Below are positions 1-7,104 of a stretch of 37,641 nucleotides of DNA, one piece after another. Location of the stretch: the NCBI GenBank assembly GCA_004294225.1, contig REBA01000030.1, positions 1 through 37,641 on the forward strand, given 5' to 3'. The position numbers were made by a program, and so were the translations under genes. This DNA comes from Cytophagales bacterium. GTDB taxonomy: Bacteria; Bacteroidota; Bacteroidia; Cytophagales; Cytophagaceae. The notes beneath the pieces are model-generated. The model was not told the origin of the DNA. It made no database searches and saw only the letters and a list, made by a program, of their open reading frames with translations. Within the stretch, counting starts at the first letter, position 1, and every line of letters starts with the position of its first letter.

Positions 1-347
1 ATTAGTTTGCCGAAACCAAGTACTATATCAATTTTATTTTTCTTAAATAAAAATTGTATGCCCTTACTCATGCCTGCGGCTACATCTCTACTTCTTTTTA
101 CAACAGCAGAAAAATCAGCTTCAGCTCCTGTAACATTAATTCCATATTCTTTTGCATGATTTATATACTCAAAAACTTGAGCACTCTTTAGTAAAGCCTT
201 AGTGGGAATACATCCCCAGTTCAGACAAACGCCTCCTAGCTCTGCTTTTTCAACTACTGCTACTTTCATCCCCAATTGAGACGCTCTTATGGCAGCTACA
301 TATCCACCAGGACCACTACCTATCACTATTAAATCGTATTTAGACAT
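1..347 (-). CDS. lpdA: Dihydrolipoyl dehydrogenase (E3), N-terminal fragment
   Basis: Flavoprotein E3 subunit of 2-oxoacid dehydrogenase complexes; it reoxidises dihydrolipoamide with NAD+ in the cytoplasm. The first 115 codons are present and the gene runs off the left edge. The start is the ATG at 345-347. The N-terminus has the FAD-binding Rossmann motif GSGPGG (about residues 10-15), and the redox-active disulfide CLNWGC (C41 and C46) followed by IPTK, which is diagnostic of the E3 branch of the disulfide oxidoreductases. Reading is uninterrupted to the edge. It is separated from the upstream type IX secreted pair by a strong terminator, so it has its own transcript. Which complex it serves (pyruvate, 2-oxoglutarate or branched-chain) cannot be told from this fragment. 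Confidence 0.95.
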   Translation of the reverse strand, partial: MSKYDLIVIGSGPGGYVAAIRASQLGMKVAVVEKAELGGVCLNWGCIPTKALLKSAQVFEYINHAKEYGINVTGAEADFSAVVKRSRDVAAGMSKGIQFLFKKNKIDIVLGFGKL

Positions 348-414
348 TTTTTTGTTTTTTATTAAAAATTGATGATAAAATATAAATCAGAAAAATAGAA
401 ATAATATTTAAAAA

Positions 415-422
415 CAAATTTA
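415..422 (-). promoter_or_regulatory. Candidate -7 element for lpdA
   Basis: On the minus strand this reads TAAATTTG, an exact match to the Bacteroidota -7 consensus TAnnTTTG, about 68 bases before the lpdA start. No good TTTG -33 element is seen at the usual distance, so this is a tentative call. The rest of 348-566 is AT-rich with no gene visible. Confidence 0.35.
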
Positions 423-566
423 AAGGTTATGTAATTAAACCTCCTATTTTATGGGATTATTTTTTAGTTTTTGTTTTTAAAGCTAGTCTATAAATTTTAT
501 CTTAATTATTAAAAGACTGCTTGAAGTAATAAAAGAAATATCAATAGATAAAAGTAGATTGATTAT

Positions 567-615
567 AAAAATATCCTCTATGATGAATCTTTACTTCATC
601 ATAGAGGATATTTTT
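567..615. terminator. Intrinsic terminator, 21-bp perfect stem
   Basis: Arms at 567-587 and 595-615 are perfect reverse complements (21 bp) around a 7-nt loop. The stem ends in A5 and T5 tracts, so it works as a bidirectional intrinsic terminator. It lies 25 bases after the stop of the type IX secreted gene at 640-1311 and insulates lpdA. Confidence 0.9.
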
Positions 616-639
616 GTACTAAAATAATAAGGTAAAGAC

Positions 640-1311
640 TTATTTCAAAACGACTAATTTAGTTCCTTCAGAAGAAGACTGATTTGAGTTATTTACCATA
701 TATACCCCTGGTTTTAAATCAGCAACATTCACTTCGAATGGTATAGATGAAGTTATAAAACTCCTCACTATTTGCCCTTGCTCATTATAAATATGATATA
801 AGGAATTTAGCTGAGCTTTATTTATTGTAAATAATTCATTTACAGGATTTGGGAAAATCCCTAAGGAATTAATATTTTTTGATTTCTCAATAGAAGTTAT
901 GGAAAAACTTGCCTTGAAAACCAAATTTACTTTTTCTTTCAAATTTTTAGGATTCCATACTTCAATCTCGATATCTCCTTCACCAATTACATCTTCAGGA
1001 TAAAATCCTACATCAATCTCTACTGTTTGTCCCTTAAGAATTTCAAATTTTGCAGATTCTGTGCCTGGTAAATAACAACGACCTGGCACTTCACACACGG
1101 TAAAAGTCCATTTATTTGGTAAATTTTTTCTTACCACTTTCCATGCTAATGAATCTTCAAAGCTAATACTCGTAACTCCAATTAAAGCATTAGCCAAGTA
1201 ATCTTCTAATAAAGCACTTACTTTGGTCTCTTTATGTTCAACTTTAAAACTTTGACCAAACGTTTGTAGAGCATAAAAAAGAATAAATACTATGACGAAT
1301 ATTTTTTTCAT
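640..1311 (-). CDS. Secreted protein with type IX secretion C-terminal sorting domain
   Basis: A 223-residue exported protein of unknown function. Residues 1-19 form a Sec signal peptide (MKK, then a hydrophobic stretch, ending TFG before Q20). The middle (about 20-140) is predicted to be beta-rich and holds two cysteines nine positions apart around CEVPGRC. From about residue 150 the sequence fits a type A sorting domain: an FPNPV motif, then short beta strands, a GVYMV segment and a C-terminal lysine. This signal sends proteins through the type IX system to the cell surface or medium. The gene starts 5 bases after the stop of the thioredoxin-like gene, so the two are almost certainly co-transcribed and may act together. 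The middle domain resembles nothing I can name. Confidence 0.85.
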   Translation of the reverse strand: MKKIFVIVFILFYALQTFGQSFKVEHKETKVSALLEDYLANALIGVTSISFEDSLAWKVVRKNLPNKWTFTVCEVPGRCYLPGTESAKFEILKGQTVEIDVGFYPEDVIGEGDIEIEVWNPKNLKEKVNLVFKASFSITSIEKSKNINSLGIFPNPVNELFTINKAQLNSLYHIYNEQGQIVRSFITSSIPFEVNVADLKPGVYMVNNSNQSSSEGTKLVVLK

Positions 1312-1316
1312 AAAAC

Positions 1317-2177
1317 TTATTCTTTAGTTATTTTATTGATATGCAATACATTTAAATTTTTATCTAATACTTTAATCACATATAAACCATTATTCAAATA
1401 AGTTAAGTCAATCTTTGACTCTAAAGAAATAAGTTCATGTCTAGAAATTTCTTTACCAGATAAATCATTAATTGACAAATATTTTCCATCTACAAATGAT
1501 GACTTATATATGATTTCATTATTGAAAGGATTAGGAAATGTATTGAAATAAGCATTGCTCTCTGTATTGTCTAAACCCGTAATGGCATCTACTATCTTTA
1601 AAGCCTCTTCTAATGCTATAGGAAAAGCATTAGCTCCTTCACGATTTTGAGTGGTATTAATCACTACTTTTTTGGTTCTAGGATCTATTACTATAAATTG
1701 TGGTAAATTATAATCCCCAAGGCAGTAGGTTTTATCATTATCTAAAAAACCAAAAGCAAACTCGTAACCAGGGAAATCAGCTACCCATTTACCTATTGAA
1801 TTTCCTCCTGTATTGTTACAAGTAGCATCACTTCCTAAAGCACCAAAGGCAAGCCAAAAATTAATTTTATCTTTGTATTTAGTAATATCTTTACCAACTT
1901 TTCCTGCATGAGCTCTACAATTACCGCAGTTATAACCTTCCCAGTTGATAATAAGTGGCTTCATATCTGCCAATACATCATGTATTTTCCTTTTTTGGCC
2001 ACTTCCACAAGCTGTTTCAGACATGTTTGGCATATCAAAACCTTTGTTTCTAGCACCTTTTAAATCATTGCCAGTAACTACAGTATTATCGGTATTTGCA
2101 CCAGTGGGTGATTGTGCAAAACTAAAAAACGGCATTACTAATACACAGAAAATTAAGTTTAATATATTTTTTTTCAT
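1317..2177 (-). CDS. Thioredoxin-like protein with type IX sorting domain
   Basis: A 286-residue exported protein. It has a signal peptide (about 1-21, cleaved near SFAQ), a thioredoxin-like domain (about 60-200) and a type A sorting domain (about 208-286, with FPNPF near 214 and GLYVIKV near the end). The redox site is CGNC at 84-87, preceded by hydrophobic strand LIINWEGY. A likely cis-proline follows at P159 in NLPQFIVID, the classic thioredoxin layout. Additional cysteines are at 57, 120 and 152. The inferred role is thiol-disulfide exchange or a thiol-dependent task on secreted proteins at the cell surface. It is the first gene of a two-gene unit with its own recognisable promoter. CGNC is not a standard thioredoxin (CGPC) or DsbA (CPHC) site, so the direction of the reaction is uncertain. 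Confidence 0.85.
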   Translation of the reverse strand: MKKNILNLIFCVLVMPFFSFAQSPTGANTDNTVVTGNDLKGARNKGFDMPNMSETACGSGQKRKIHDVLADMKPLIINWEGYNCGNCRAHAGKVGKDITKYKDKINFWLAFGALGSDATCNNTGGNSIGKWVADFPGYEFAFGFLDNDKTYCLGDYNLPQFIVIDPRTKKVVINTTQNREGANAFPIALEEALKIVDAITGLDNTESNAYFNTFPNPFNNEIIYKSSFVDGKYLSINDLSGKEISRHELISLESKIDLTYLNNGLYVIKVLDKNLNVLHINKITKE

Positions 2178-2201
2178 ATTATTAAGGGTTTAAGTACATA
2201 T

Positions 2202-2230
2202 CAAATATACTACTATATATTGGTTTGCAA
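2202..2230 (-). promoter_or_regulatory. Promoter of the thioredoxin-like/type IX gene pair
   Basis: The minus strand reads TTG (2230-2228), an 18-bp spacer, then TATATTTG (2209-2202). This matches the Bacteroidota -33/-7 consensus. Transcription would start near 2195, giving a leader of about 20 bases before the ATG at 2177. Confidence 0.7.
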
Positions 2231-2261
2231 TAGTACTATATTTTCAAATAATAGTACTATT
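2229..2261. promoter_or_regulatory. Paired palindromes, candidate operator
   Basis: Two copies of the palindrome TAGTACTA (2231-2238 and 2252-2259), each within an AATAGTACTAT context, lie with centres exactly 21 bp apart, or two helical turns. The first abuts the -33 element of the thioredoxin-like gene promoter. Such phasing suits cooperative binding of a dimeric regulator. Its identity is unknown and function is inferred. Confidence 0.45.
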
Positions 2262-2264
2262 TTA

Positions 2265-3342
2265 CTAATTTCCCATTAAATAACCTTTTATAAAACTATC
2301 TAAATCACCATCTAGTACATTATTAACATCAAATCGTTCTAGACCTGTACGAACGTCTTTTACAAGCTTATAAGGATGTAATACATAATTTCTAATTTGC
2401 GAGCCAAAATCTATTTTCTTCTTAGAATTTTCAACTGCAGCTCTTGCCTCGTTTCTTTTTTCAACTTCTATTTGATACAATCTAGATTTTAACATTTTTA
2501 TTGCTTTCTCTTTATTAAGAAGTTGAGAACGCTCTTGCTGGCATTCTACTACTAAGCCAGATGGAGCATGATGAAGCCTTACTGCTGTTTCCACTTTATT
2601 TACATTTTGCCCCCCTTTACCTCCTGCTCTAAAAGTATCAAAAGATATATCAGCAGGATTTACATCAATAACTATAGAATCATCTACTACTGGATAAACA
2701 TAAACAGATGCAAAAGAGGTATGTCTTCTAGCGTTTGAATCAAATGGTGATTGGCGAACGAGACGGTGTACTCCATTTTCAGATTTCAGATATCCATAAG
2801 CAAAAGCTCCTTCAAACTCAAGGGTTACACTTTTTACTCCTGCCACCTCTCCTTCTTGAAAGTTGACTTCTTTGATTTTATACCCATGTTTTTCGCCCCA
2901 CATCAAATACATTCGCATCAACATGCCGGCCCAATCATTACTTTCGGTTCCGCCTGCACCAGGGTTTATTTCCAGCATAGCACTGAGCTGATCTTCTTCC
3001 CCACTTAGCATTTTTTTGAATTCTAATTCTTCAACTTCTAATAGAAGTTTTTTCCATTCCACATCTAATTCAGGCTCTTCAATATCTCCTGCTTGAAAAA
3101 ATTCAAACAAAGTCTCTAAGTCACTGTAGGAGGAAGTAAGCTTATCATAAGCATCGGTCCATATTTTTTGAACTGCAATTGATCTTAATATTTTTTCAGC
3201 TTCTTTTGAATTGTCCCAAAAGTTAGGATTGGTAGTACGTTGTTGTTCGTCTTGAATAAAGGCAATTTTGCTATCGTAGTCAAAGATACCCCCTCAAAGC
3301 AGTAATTCTGCTATTCAACTCTTGAAGTTGATCTATATTCAT
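2265..3342 (-). CDS. prfB: Peptide chain release factor 2, with programmed +1 frameshift
   Basis: RF2 recognises UGA and UAA stop codons and triggers peptide release. The gene begins at ATG 3342-3340. Twenty codons are read ([10 protein letters not shown] onward, ending RGYL), then an in-frame UGA at 3282-3280 is reached. A +1 shift at CUU-UGA-C continues with DYDSK and runs open to the TAG at 2265, giving about 358 residues, normal for RF2. The shifted part contains the tripeptide anticodon SPF (in RQSPFDSN) specific to RF2 and the catalytic GGQ (in [10 protein letters not shown]). A single-frame reading would miss the first 77 residues. The gene stands alone between the fabI terminator and the next promoter; its own promoter was not assigned with confidence. 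Confidence 0.97.
3279..3294 (-). promoter_or_regulatory. prfB autoregulatory +1 frameshift signal
   Basis: The minus strand reads AGGGGGTATCTTTGAC: a Shine-Dalgarno-like AGGGGG, a 3-base spacer, then the slip site CUU UGA C. This is the arrangement known from Escherichia coli prfB. Low RF2 slows termination at UGA and lets the ribosome slip +1, so RF2 level controls its own synthesis. Both frames around the site were translated by hand and only the shifted one gives full RF2. Confidence 0.95.
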
Positions 3343-3374
3343 ATTATCAAAATTTAAAATTTAGTAGAAAAACA

Positions 3375-3403
3375 AAAAGAGCTATCGCAACAATAGCTCT
3401 TTT
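3375..3403 (-). terminator. Terminator after fabI
   Basis: Arms AAAAGAGCTAT (3375-3385) and ATAGCTCTTTT (3393-3403) pair perfectly (11 bp) around a 7-nt loop, with A/T tails on both sides. It lies about 20 bases after the fabI stop and ends the mdh-fabI transcript before prfB. Confidence 0.85.
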
Positions 3404-3422
3404 GTATTAAATAGTATGTTTA

Positions 3423-4235
3423 TCACTTAGAGAGTCTTTCGATTAGCTCTGAAGTAATTCCTGAATAAGAAAAACCACCATCATGCATAAGATTTTGCAT
3501 AGTAACTTTTTTGGTAAGATCAGAAAATAAAGAAATGGTATAATCAGCACAATCTTCTGCAGTTGCATTTCCGAGTGGAGACATCATATCAGCAAAATCG
3601 TAGAATACATCAAATCCAGAAATTCCTTTTCCTGCAGTAGTTTTAGTAGGGGATTGAGAAATGGTGTTTACTCTTACTTTCTTTAATTTCCCTAGTCTTG
3701 CACCATAGCTTCTAGCAATAGACTCTAATGCTGCTTTGGCTTGAGACATATCGGTATAATCTGGGAAAGACCTTTGGGCAGCAATATAGGAAAGTGCTAC
3801 AATTGAAGCATATTCATTTAGTGCATCTTTCTTTTCTGCAACTTGCATTACCTTGTGAAAAGAGAGTGCAGAAATATCAAAAGTTTTTAAAAACCACTCA
3901 TAATTAAGGTCTCCGTATTCTCTTCCTTTTCTAATATTAGGACTCATCCCAATAGAATGAAGTACAAAATCTATTTTACCACCAAGGGCTTCTATAGACT
4001 TAGTAAATAGATTTTCTAAATCTTCTAGAGATGTAGCATCGGCAGGAATAACAGTAGCTCCACAATGTTCTGCTAATTTGTTAATTTCACCCATTCTCAT
4101 TGCAATAGGTGCATTGGTAAGGGTAAATTTTGCACCTTCTTCATGAGCTTTTAGTGCTACTTTCCAAGCTATAGAATTTTCATCTAATGCACCGAAAATA
4201 ATTCCTTTTTTACCTTTTAATAAATTATATGTCAT
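3423..4235 (-). CDS. fabI: Enoyl-[acyl-carrier-protein] reductase, FabI type
   Basis: Short-chain dehydrogenase that carries out the last, NADH-dependent reduction of each fatty acid elongation cycle. Its 270 residues are typical of FabI. Visible features are the altered nucleotide-binding loop near residues 13-25 (IIFGALDENSIAW), SIGMSP near 94-99, and the catalytic Tyr-x6-Lys (Y160 and K167, in YTDMSQAK) with the second conserved tyrosine at Y150. FabI is the target of triclosan-type inhibitors. It lies 57 bases downstream of mdh on the same strand and ahead of a good terminator, so it is probably co-transcribed with mdh. The alternatives FabV and FabK are excluded by fold and length. Confidence 0.95.
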   Translation of the reverse strand: MTYNLLKGKKGIIFGALDENSIAWKVALKAHEEGAKFTLTNAPIAMRMGEINKLAEHCGATVIPADATSLEDLENLFTKSIEALGGKIDFVLHSIGMSPNIRKGREYGDLNYEWFLKTFDISALSFHKVMQVAEKKDALNEYASIVALSYIAAQRSFPDYTDMSQAKAALESIARSYGARLGKLKKVRVNTISQSPTKTTAGKGISGFDVFYDFADMMSPLGNATAEDCADYTISLFSDLTKKVTMQNLMHDGGFSYSGITSELIERLSK

Positions 4236-4292
4236 TATATTTTGTATCTAATAAATAATTAATATTTCAAGAATCAATATATAAAATATTGA

Positions 4293-5234
4293 TTATGCTT
4301 TAGAGGCTACAGTTGCATCTAATACATTCATTACTTCTTTTACATGTTTGCGTGAAGTTTGCATTAATTCTGATTCTTCAGCATTTAATTGAAGCTCTAT
4401 CACTTTCTCAATTCCATTTTTACCAAGCACAGCAGGTACACCAAGGTAGCAGTCATTGATGCCATATTCACCGTCCAATTTAATGCAAACTGGTAAAATT
4501 CTTTTCTGGTCTTTAGCTATAGATTCTACCATTTGAGCAGCTGCGGCTCCTGGAGCATACCAAGCTGAAGTTCCCATTAGTTTTACTAATTCCCCACCTC
4601 CATTTTTGGTTCTATCAACTATTGCATCAAGTCTATCTTTAGCAACTAATTCTGTTACAGGAATACCACCTACTGTTGTATATCTTGGAAGTGGGACCAT
4701 AGTATCGCCATGTCCACCTAAAAGCATACCTTCTATTTCTTTTGGTGAACAGCCGATTTCGTCAGCTAAAAACGCTCTGTAACGAGCAGTATCTAAAACC
4801 CCTGCCATTCCAATTACTCTTTCTCTAGGGAATTTAGAATATAAGTGTGCACAATAAGTCATTACATCTAATGGATTAGAAACAATGATTAATATGCAAT
4901 TTGGTGAATATTTAACCACATTTTCAGTTACACTTTGAACTATTCCAGCATTTGTATTAATTAAGTCATCACGAGTCATTCCAGGCTTTCTAGGAAGTCC
5001 TGAGGTTATAACTACTATGTCTGAATTAGCTGTTTTACTATAATCGTTAGTTACGCCAATAGTTTTTGAATCATAATTAAGAATAGGAGCTTTCTGCCAA
5101 ATATCAAGTGCTTTGCCTTCTGCTATACCTTCTTTAATGTCGAGTAAAACAATTTCTTTTGCGATTTCACGAGTTGCCAATACGTCTGCACAAGTTGCAC
5201 CAACGTTTCCAGCACCGATTACAGTAACTTTCAT
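4293..5234 (-). CDS. mdh: Malate dehydrogenase (NAD-dependent)
   Basis: Cytoplasmic TCA cycle enzyme interconverting malate and oxaloacetate. The 313 residues fit the lactate dehydrogenase-like MDH family. GAGNVGA (7-13) binds NAD. The substrate arginines are R82 and R88 in PRKPGMTR (R82 selects malate over lactate) and R151. Catalytic H175 lies in GGHGDTM with partner D near 148. The start is the ATG at 5234, preceded by a recognisable promoter about 50 bases upstream. A small AT-rich hairpin (4272-4294) overlaps the stop codon but has no U-tract, so read-through into fabI is likely. Confidence 0.96.
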   Translation of the reverse strand: MKVTVIGAGNVGATCADVLATREIAKEIVLLDIKEGIAEGKALDIWQKAPILNYDSKTIGVTNDYSKTANSDIVVITSGLPRKPGMTRDDLINTNAGIVQSVTENVVKYSPNCILIIVSNPLDVMTYCAHLYSKFPRERVIGMAGVLDTARYRAFLADEIGCSPKEIEGMLLGGHGDTMVPLPRYTTVGGIPVTELVAKDRLDAIVDRTKNGGGELVKLMGTSAWYAPGAAAAQMVESIAKDQKRILPVCIKLDGEYGINDCYLGVPAVLGKNGIEKVIELQLNAEESELMQTSRKHVKEVMNVLDATVASKA

Positions 5235-5284
5235 AGTTTATAAAATTTTTAATTAAATAGAAGAAATTTTGAATATGTGAGTAT

Positions 5285-5315
5285 CAAAGGTAGGAAAGAG
5301 AAGGTAATTTATAAA
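5285..5315 (-). promoter_or_regulatory. Promoter of mdh(-fabI)
   Basis: The minus strand carries TTTA (5315-5312), a 19-bp spacer and TACCTTTG (5292-5285), an exact -7 consensus and a 3 of 4 match at -33. The predicted leader is about 45 bases. The rest of the ftsZ-mdh gap (5235-5502) holds no gene I would defend. Confidence 0.6.
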
Positions 5316-5430
5316 GAAAATAATATAAAATAGAAAGGTTTTTAAGTAAAAATACTTATAAACCAATAATAAATTTATTATATAAACATATAATAAGCAT
5401 TTGAAAAACGCCCAAAAACAAATTTTTAGA

Positions 5431-5482
5431 ACAATCAAGAAGAAACATAAAAACAAATACTGTTAAATTTCTTCTTGATTGT
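5431..5482 (-). terminator. Long-loop hairpin after ftsZ, possible end of dcw transcript
   Basis: Arms at 5431-5445 and 5468-5482 are perfect 15-bp reverse complements separated by 22 bases, starting 20 bases after the ftsZ stop. There is no clean U-tract on the minus strand after the stem, so it may stabilise the 3' end or assist termination rather than being a textbook terminator. Confidence 0.45.
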
Positions 5483-5502
5483 AATGATTAACGAATGGTT
5501 AC

Positions 5503-7026
5503 TTAATCTACATTATCATGTAAAAATTTATTATTACCAAGGATTTCGTTATCATCATTGAGGTTATATCTAGAAATATTTTTATCAGAAGAATGAGGAA
5601 AATCTTTCAGCACTACTTGTTTTCTTAGGTAAGCAGGAATTTCTAATTTTTCTTTGAATTCATCTGGGTTCATATTTTGGCTTGGGCTTTGTCCGCCAAG
5701 TCTTTTAATTCTTTCTTTGGCTTGATCCATCAAAAACTTTCTTTTTAGCTCAAATTCATCTTTCTCGTCTTTGATTGCTTTAGGATTTTGAAAATCGTAA
5801 CCATGGTTAGGAGCTTGAACGTTTGCTAAATCTGAGGCATCTTGATGTGCATCAGATATAAAAGAAGTTGGTGGATTTGTGTTTTTCTCTACTACTTCAA
5901 TTTTAGGACTATTAACATTAGGCTTTACTGAATCAAATTCAAAGGTGATTTGCCTTTTATCCAAATTTTGATCTTGCTTAATTGTCTTTTGACTTTCCAA
6001 GTCAATTACTTTCTTGGTTTCTTCTTTGGCAAACCCCAAATCTAATTCATTAGCTTCCAAAAATCCAGTTGCAATGACGGTTACCCTTACTTGATCCCCC
6101 AATGTGGTGTCAAGACCCTGCCCGAATATCATTTCAGCATTATCTCCAGCTTTTTCTTCAATAAAGTCAGTGATTTCGGTCAATTCATCCATTGTAAGCT
6201 CGCCCTCATCGCCGTAAGCTATAGAAAGCAGTATTTTTTTAGCTCCAAGAATATTAGTATTGTTTAACAAAGGTGAAGCCAAAGATTCTTCTGCTGCTCG
6301 CCTTGCACGATTATCTCCTCTAGCTACTGATGAGCCCATTACGGCTGCTCCTGAGTCCTTCATTACAGTTTTTACATCCTCAAAATCTACGTTTACATCG
6401 CTTGTAACAGTGATAATTTCAGCAATTGATTTAGCGGCAGTAGAAAGCACATTATCAGCCTGAGCAAAGGCGTCTCTTATAGATAAATTTCCATAAATCA
6501 TTCGTAATTTATCATTTTCAATTACGAGCATAGTATCACAATTTTCTCTTAGCTCACAAATTCCTTGATCTGCTTGCTGTCTTTTCTTTTTTCCTTCAAA
6601 TGAAAATGGTGCAGTAACGATTCCTACTGTAAGAATATCTAATTCTTTAGCAATCTTAGCAATTACTGGTGCTGCACCAGTACCCGTTCCTCCCCCCATA
6701 CCAGCAGTAATAAATATCATTCTGGTATTATTACTCATGAATTCTCTAATATCTTCTTTGCTCTCTAGTGCTGCATTTCTACCACGTTCTGGATTTGCAC
6801 CTGCTCCAAGACCATCAGTAAGGCTAAGGCCTATCTGTAACTTAGTCGGCACAGGACTACTATTCAAGGCTTGTGCATCTGTATTACAAACTACAAATTC
6901 TACATCTTTGATACCTTGTTTGAACATGTGATTCACAGCGTTGCTTCCACCTCCGCCCACACCTATAACCTTGATGATAGACTTATGATGACTTGGGAGT
7001 TCGAACTTATAAGAGTTATTGAACAT
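5503..7026 (-). CDS. ftsZ: Cell division protein FtsZ
   Basis: Tubulin-like GTPase that assembles the Z-ring at midcell. The N-terminal nucleotide domain has GVGGGGSNAV (22-31) and the tubulin signature GGGTGTG (111-117). The T7 synergy loop (NVDFEDVKTVM) follows near 208-218. After the GTPase core (to about 325) comes a long charged linker, then a C-terminal peptide IPAYLRKQ like the FtsA-binding tail of other FtsZs. Unlike the E. coli protein, about 37 residues follow it, ending FLHDNVD. Total length 507, longer than the enterobacterial protein. It is the last gene of the dcw operon, 78 bases after ftsA, with a tandem 15-bp repeat in its leader. Confidence 0.97.
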   Translation of the reverse strand: MFNNSYKFELPSHHKSIIKVIGVGGGGSNAVNHMFKQGIKDVEFVVCNTDAQALNSSPVPTKLQIGLSLTDGLGAGANPERGRNAALESKEDIREFMSNNTRMIFITAGMGGGTGTGAAPVIAKIAKELDILTVGIVTAPFSFEGKKKRQQADQGICELRENCDTMLVIENDKLRMIYGNLSIRDAFAQADNVLSTAAKSIAEIITVTSDVNVDFEDVKTVMKDSGAAVMGSSVARGDNRARRAAEESLASPLLNNTNILGAKKILLSIAYGDEGELTMDELTEITDFIEEKAGDNAEMIFGQGLDTTLGDQVRVTVIATGFLEANELDLGFAKEETKKVIDLESQKTIKQDQNLDKRQITFEFDSVKPNVNSPKIEVVEKNTNPPTSFISDAHQDASDLANVQAPNHGYDFQNPKAIKDEKDEFELKRKFLMDQAKERIKRLGGQSPSQNMNPDEFKEKLEIPAYLRKQVVLKDFPHSSDKNISRYNLNDDNEILGNNKFLHDNVD

Positions 7027-7037
7027 AGTGTTTTTGT

Positions 7038-7067
7038 TTTATAGTTTTCTATTTTATAGTTTTCTAT
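7038..7067. repeat. Tandem 15-bp direct repeat in ftsZ leader
   Basis: Two perfect adjacent copies of TTTATAGTTTTCTAT (7038-7052 and 7053-7067) lie 12-41 bases before the ftsZ start. On the transcript each unit reads ATAGAAAACTAT, able to form a very small ATAG/CTAT hairpin. Function unknown. Confidence 0.8.
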
Positions 7068-7104
7068 TGAAAGAAAGTAATGAATATTTTTACAGGTATT
7101 AAAT

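Noticed and set aside
2265..3110. prfB as a gene starting at the TTG at 3110
   Set aside because: This start would remove the N-terminal domain; the upstream frame and the CUU-UGA-C shift give full-length RF2.
4272..4294. Hairpin at the mdh stop as a terminator
   Set aside because: Arms are all AT apart from one C/G, no U-tract follows on the minus strand, and fabI lies directly downstream.
5253..5456. 67-codon minus-strand open frame between mdh and ftsZ
   Set aside because: It is made of Phe/Leu/Ile/Tyr from AT-rich DNA, overlaps the mdh promoter and one arm of the ftsZ hairpin, and resembles no protein.
6260..6463. Plus-strand open frames opposite ftsZ, ftsA, murE and other genes
   Set aside because: They are antisense shadows of well-identified genes with no family features of their own.
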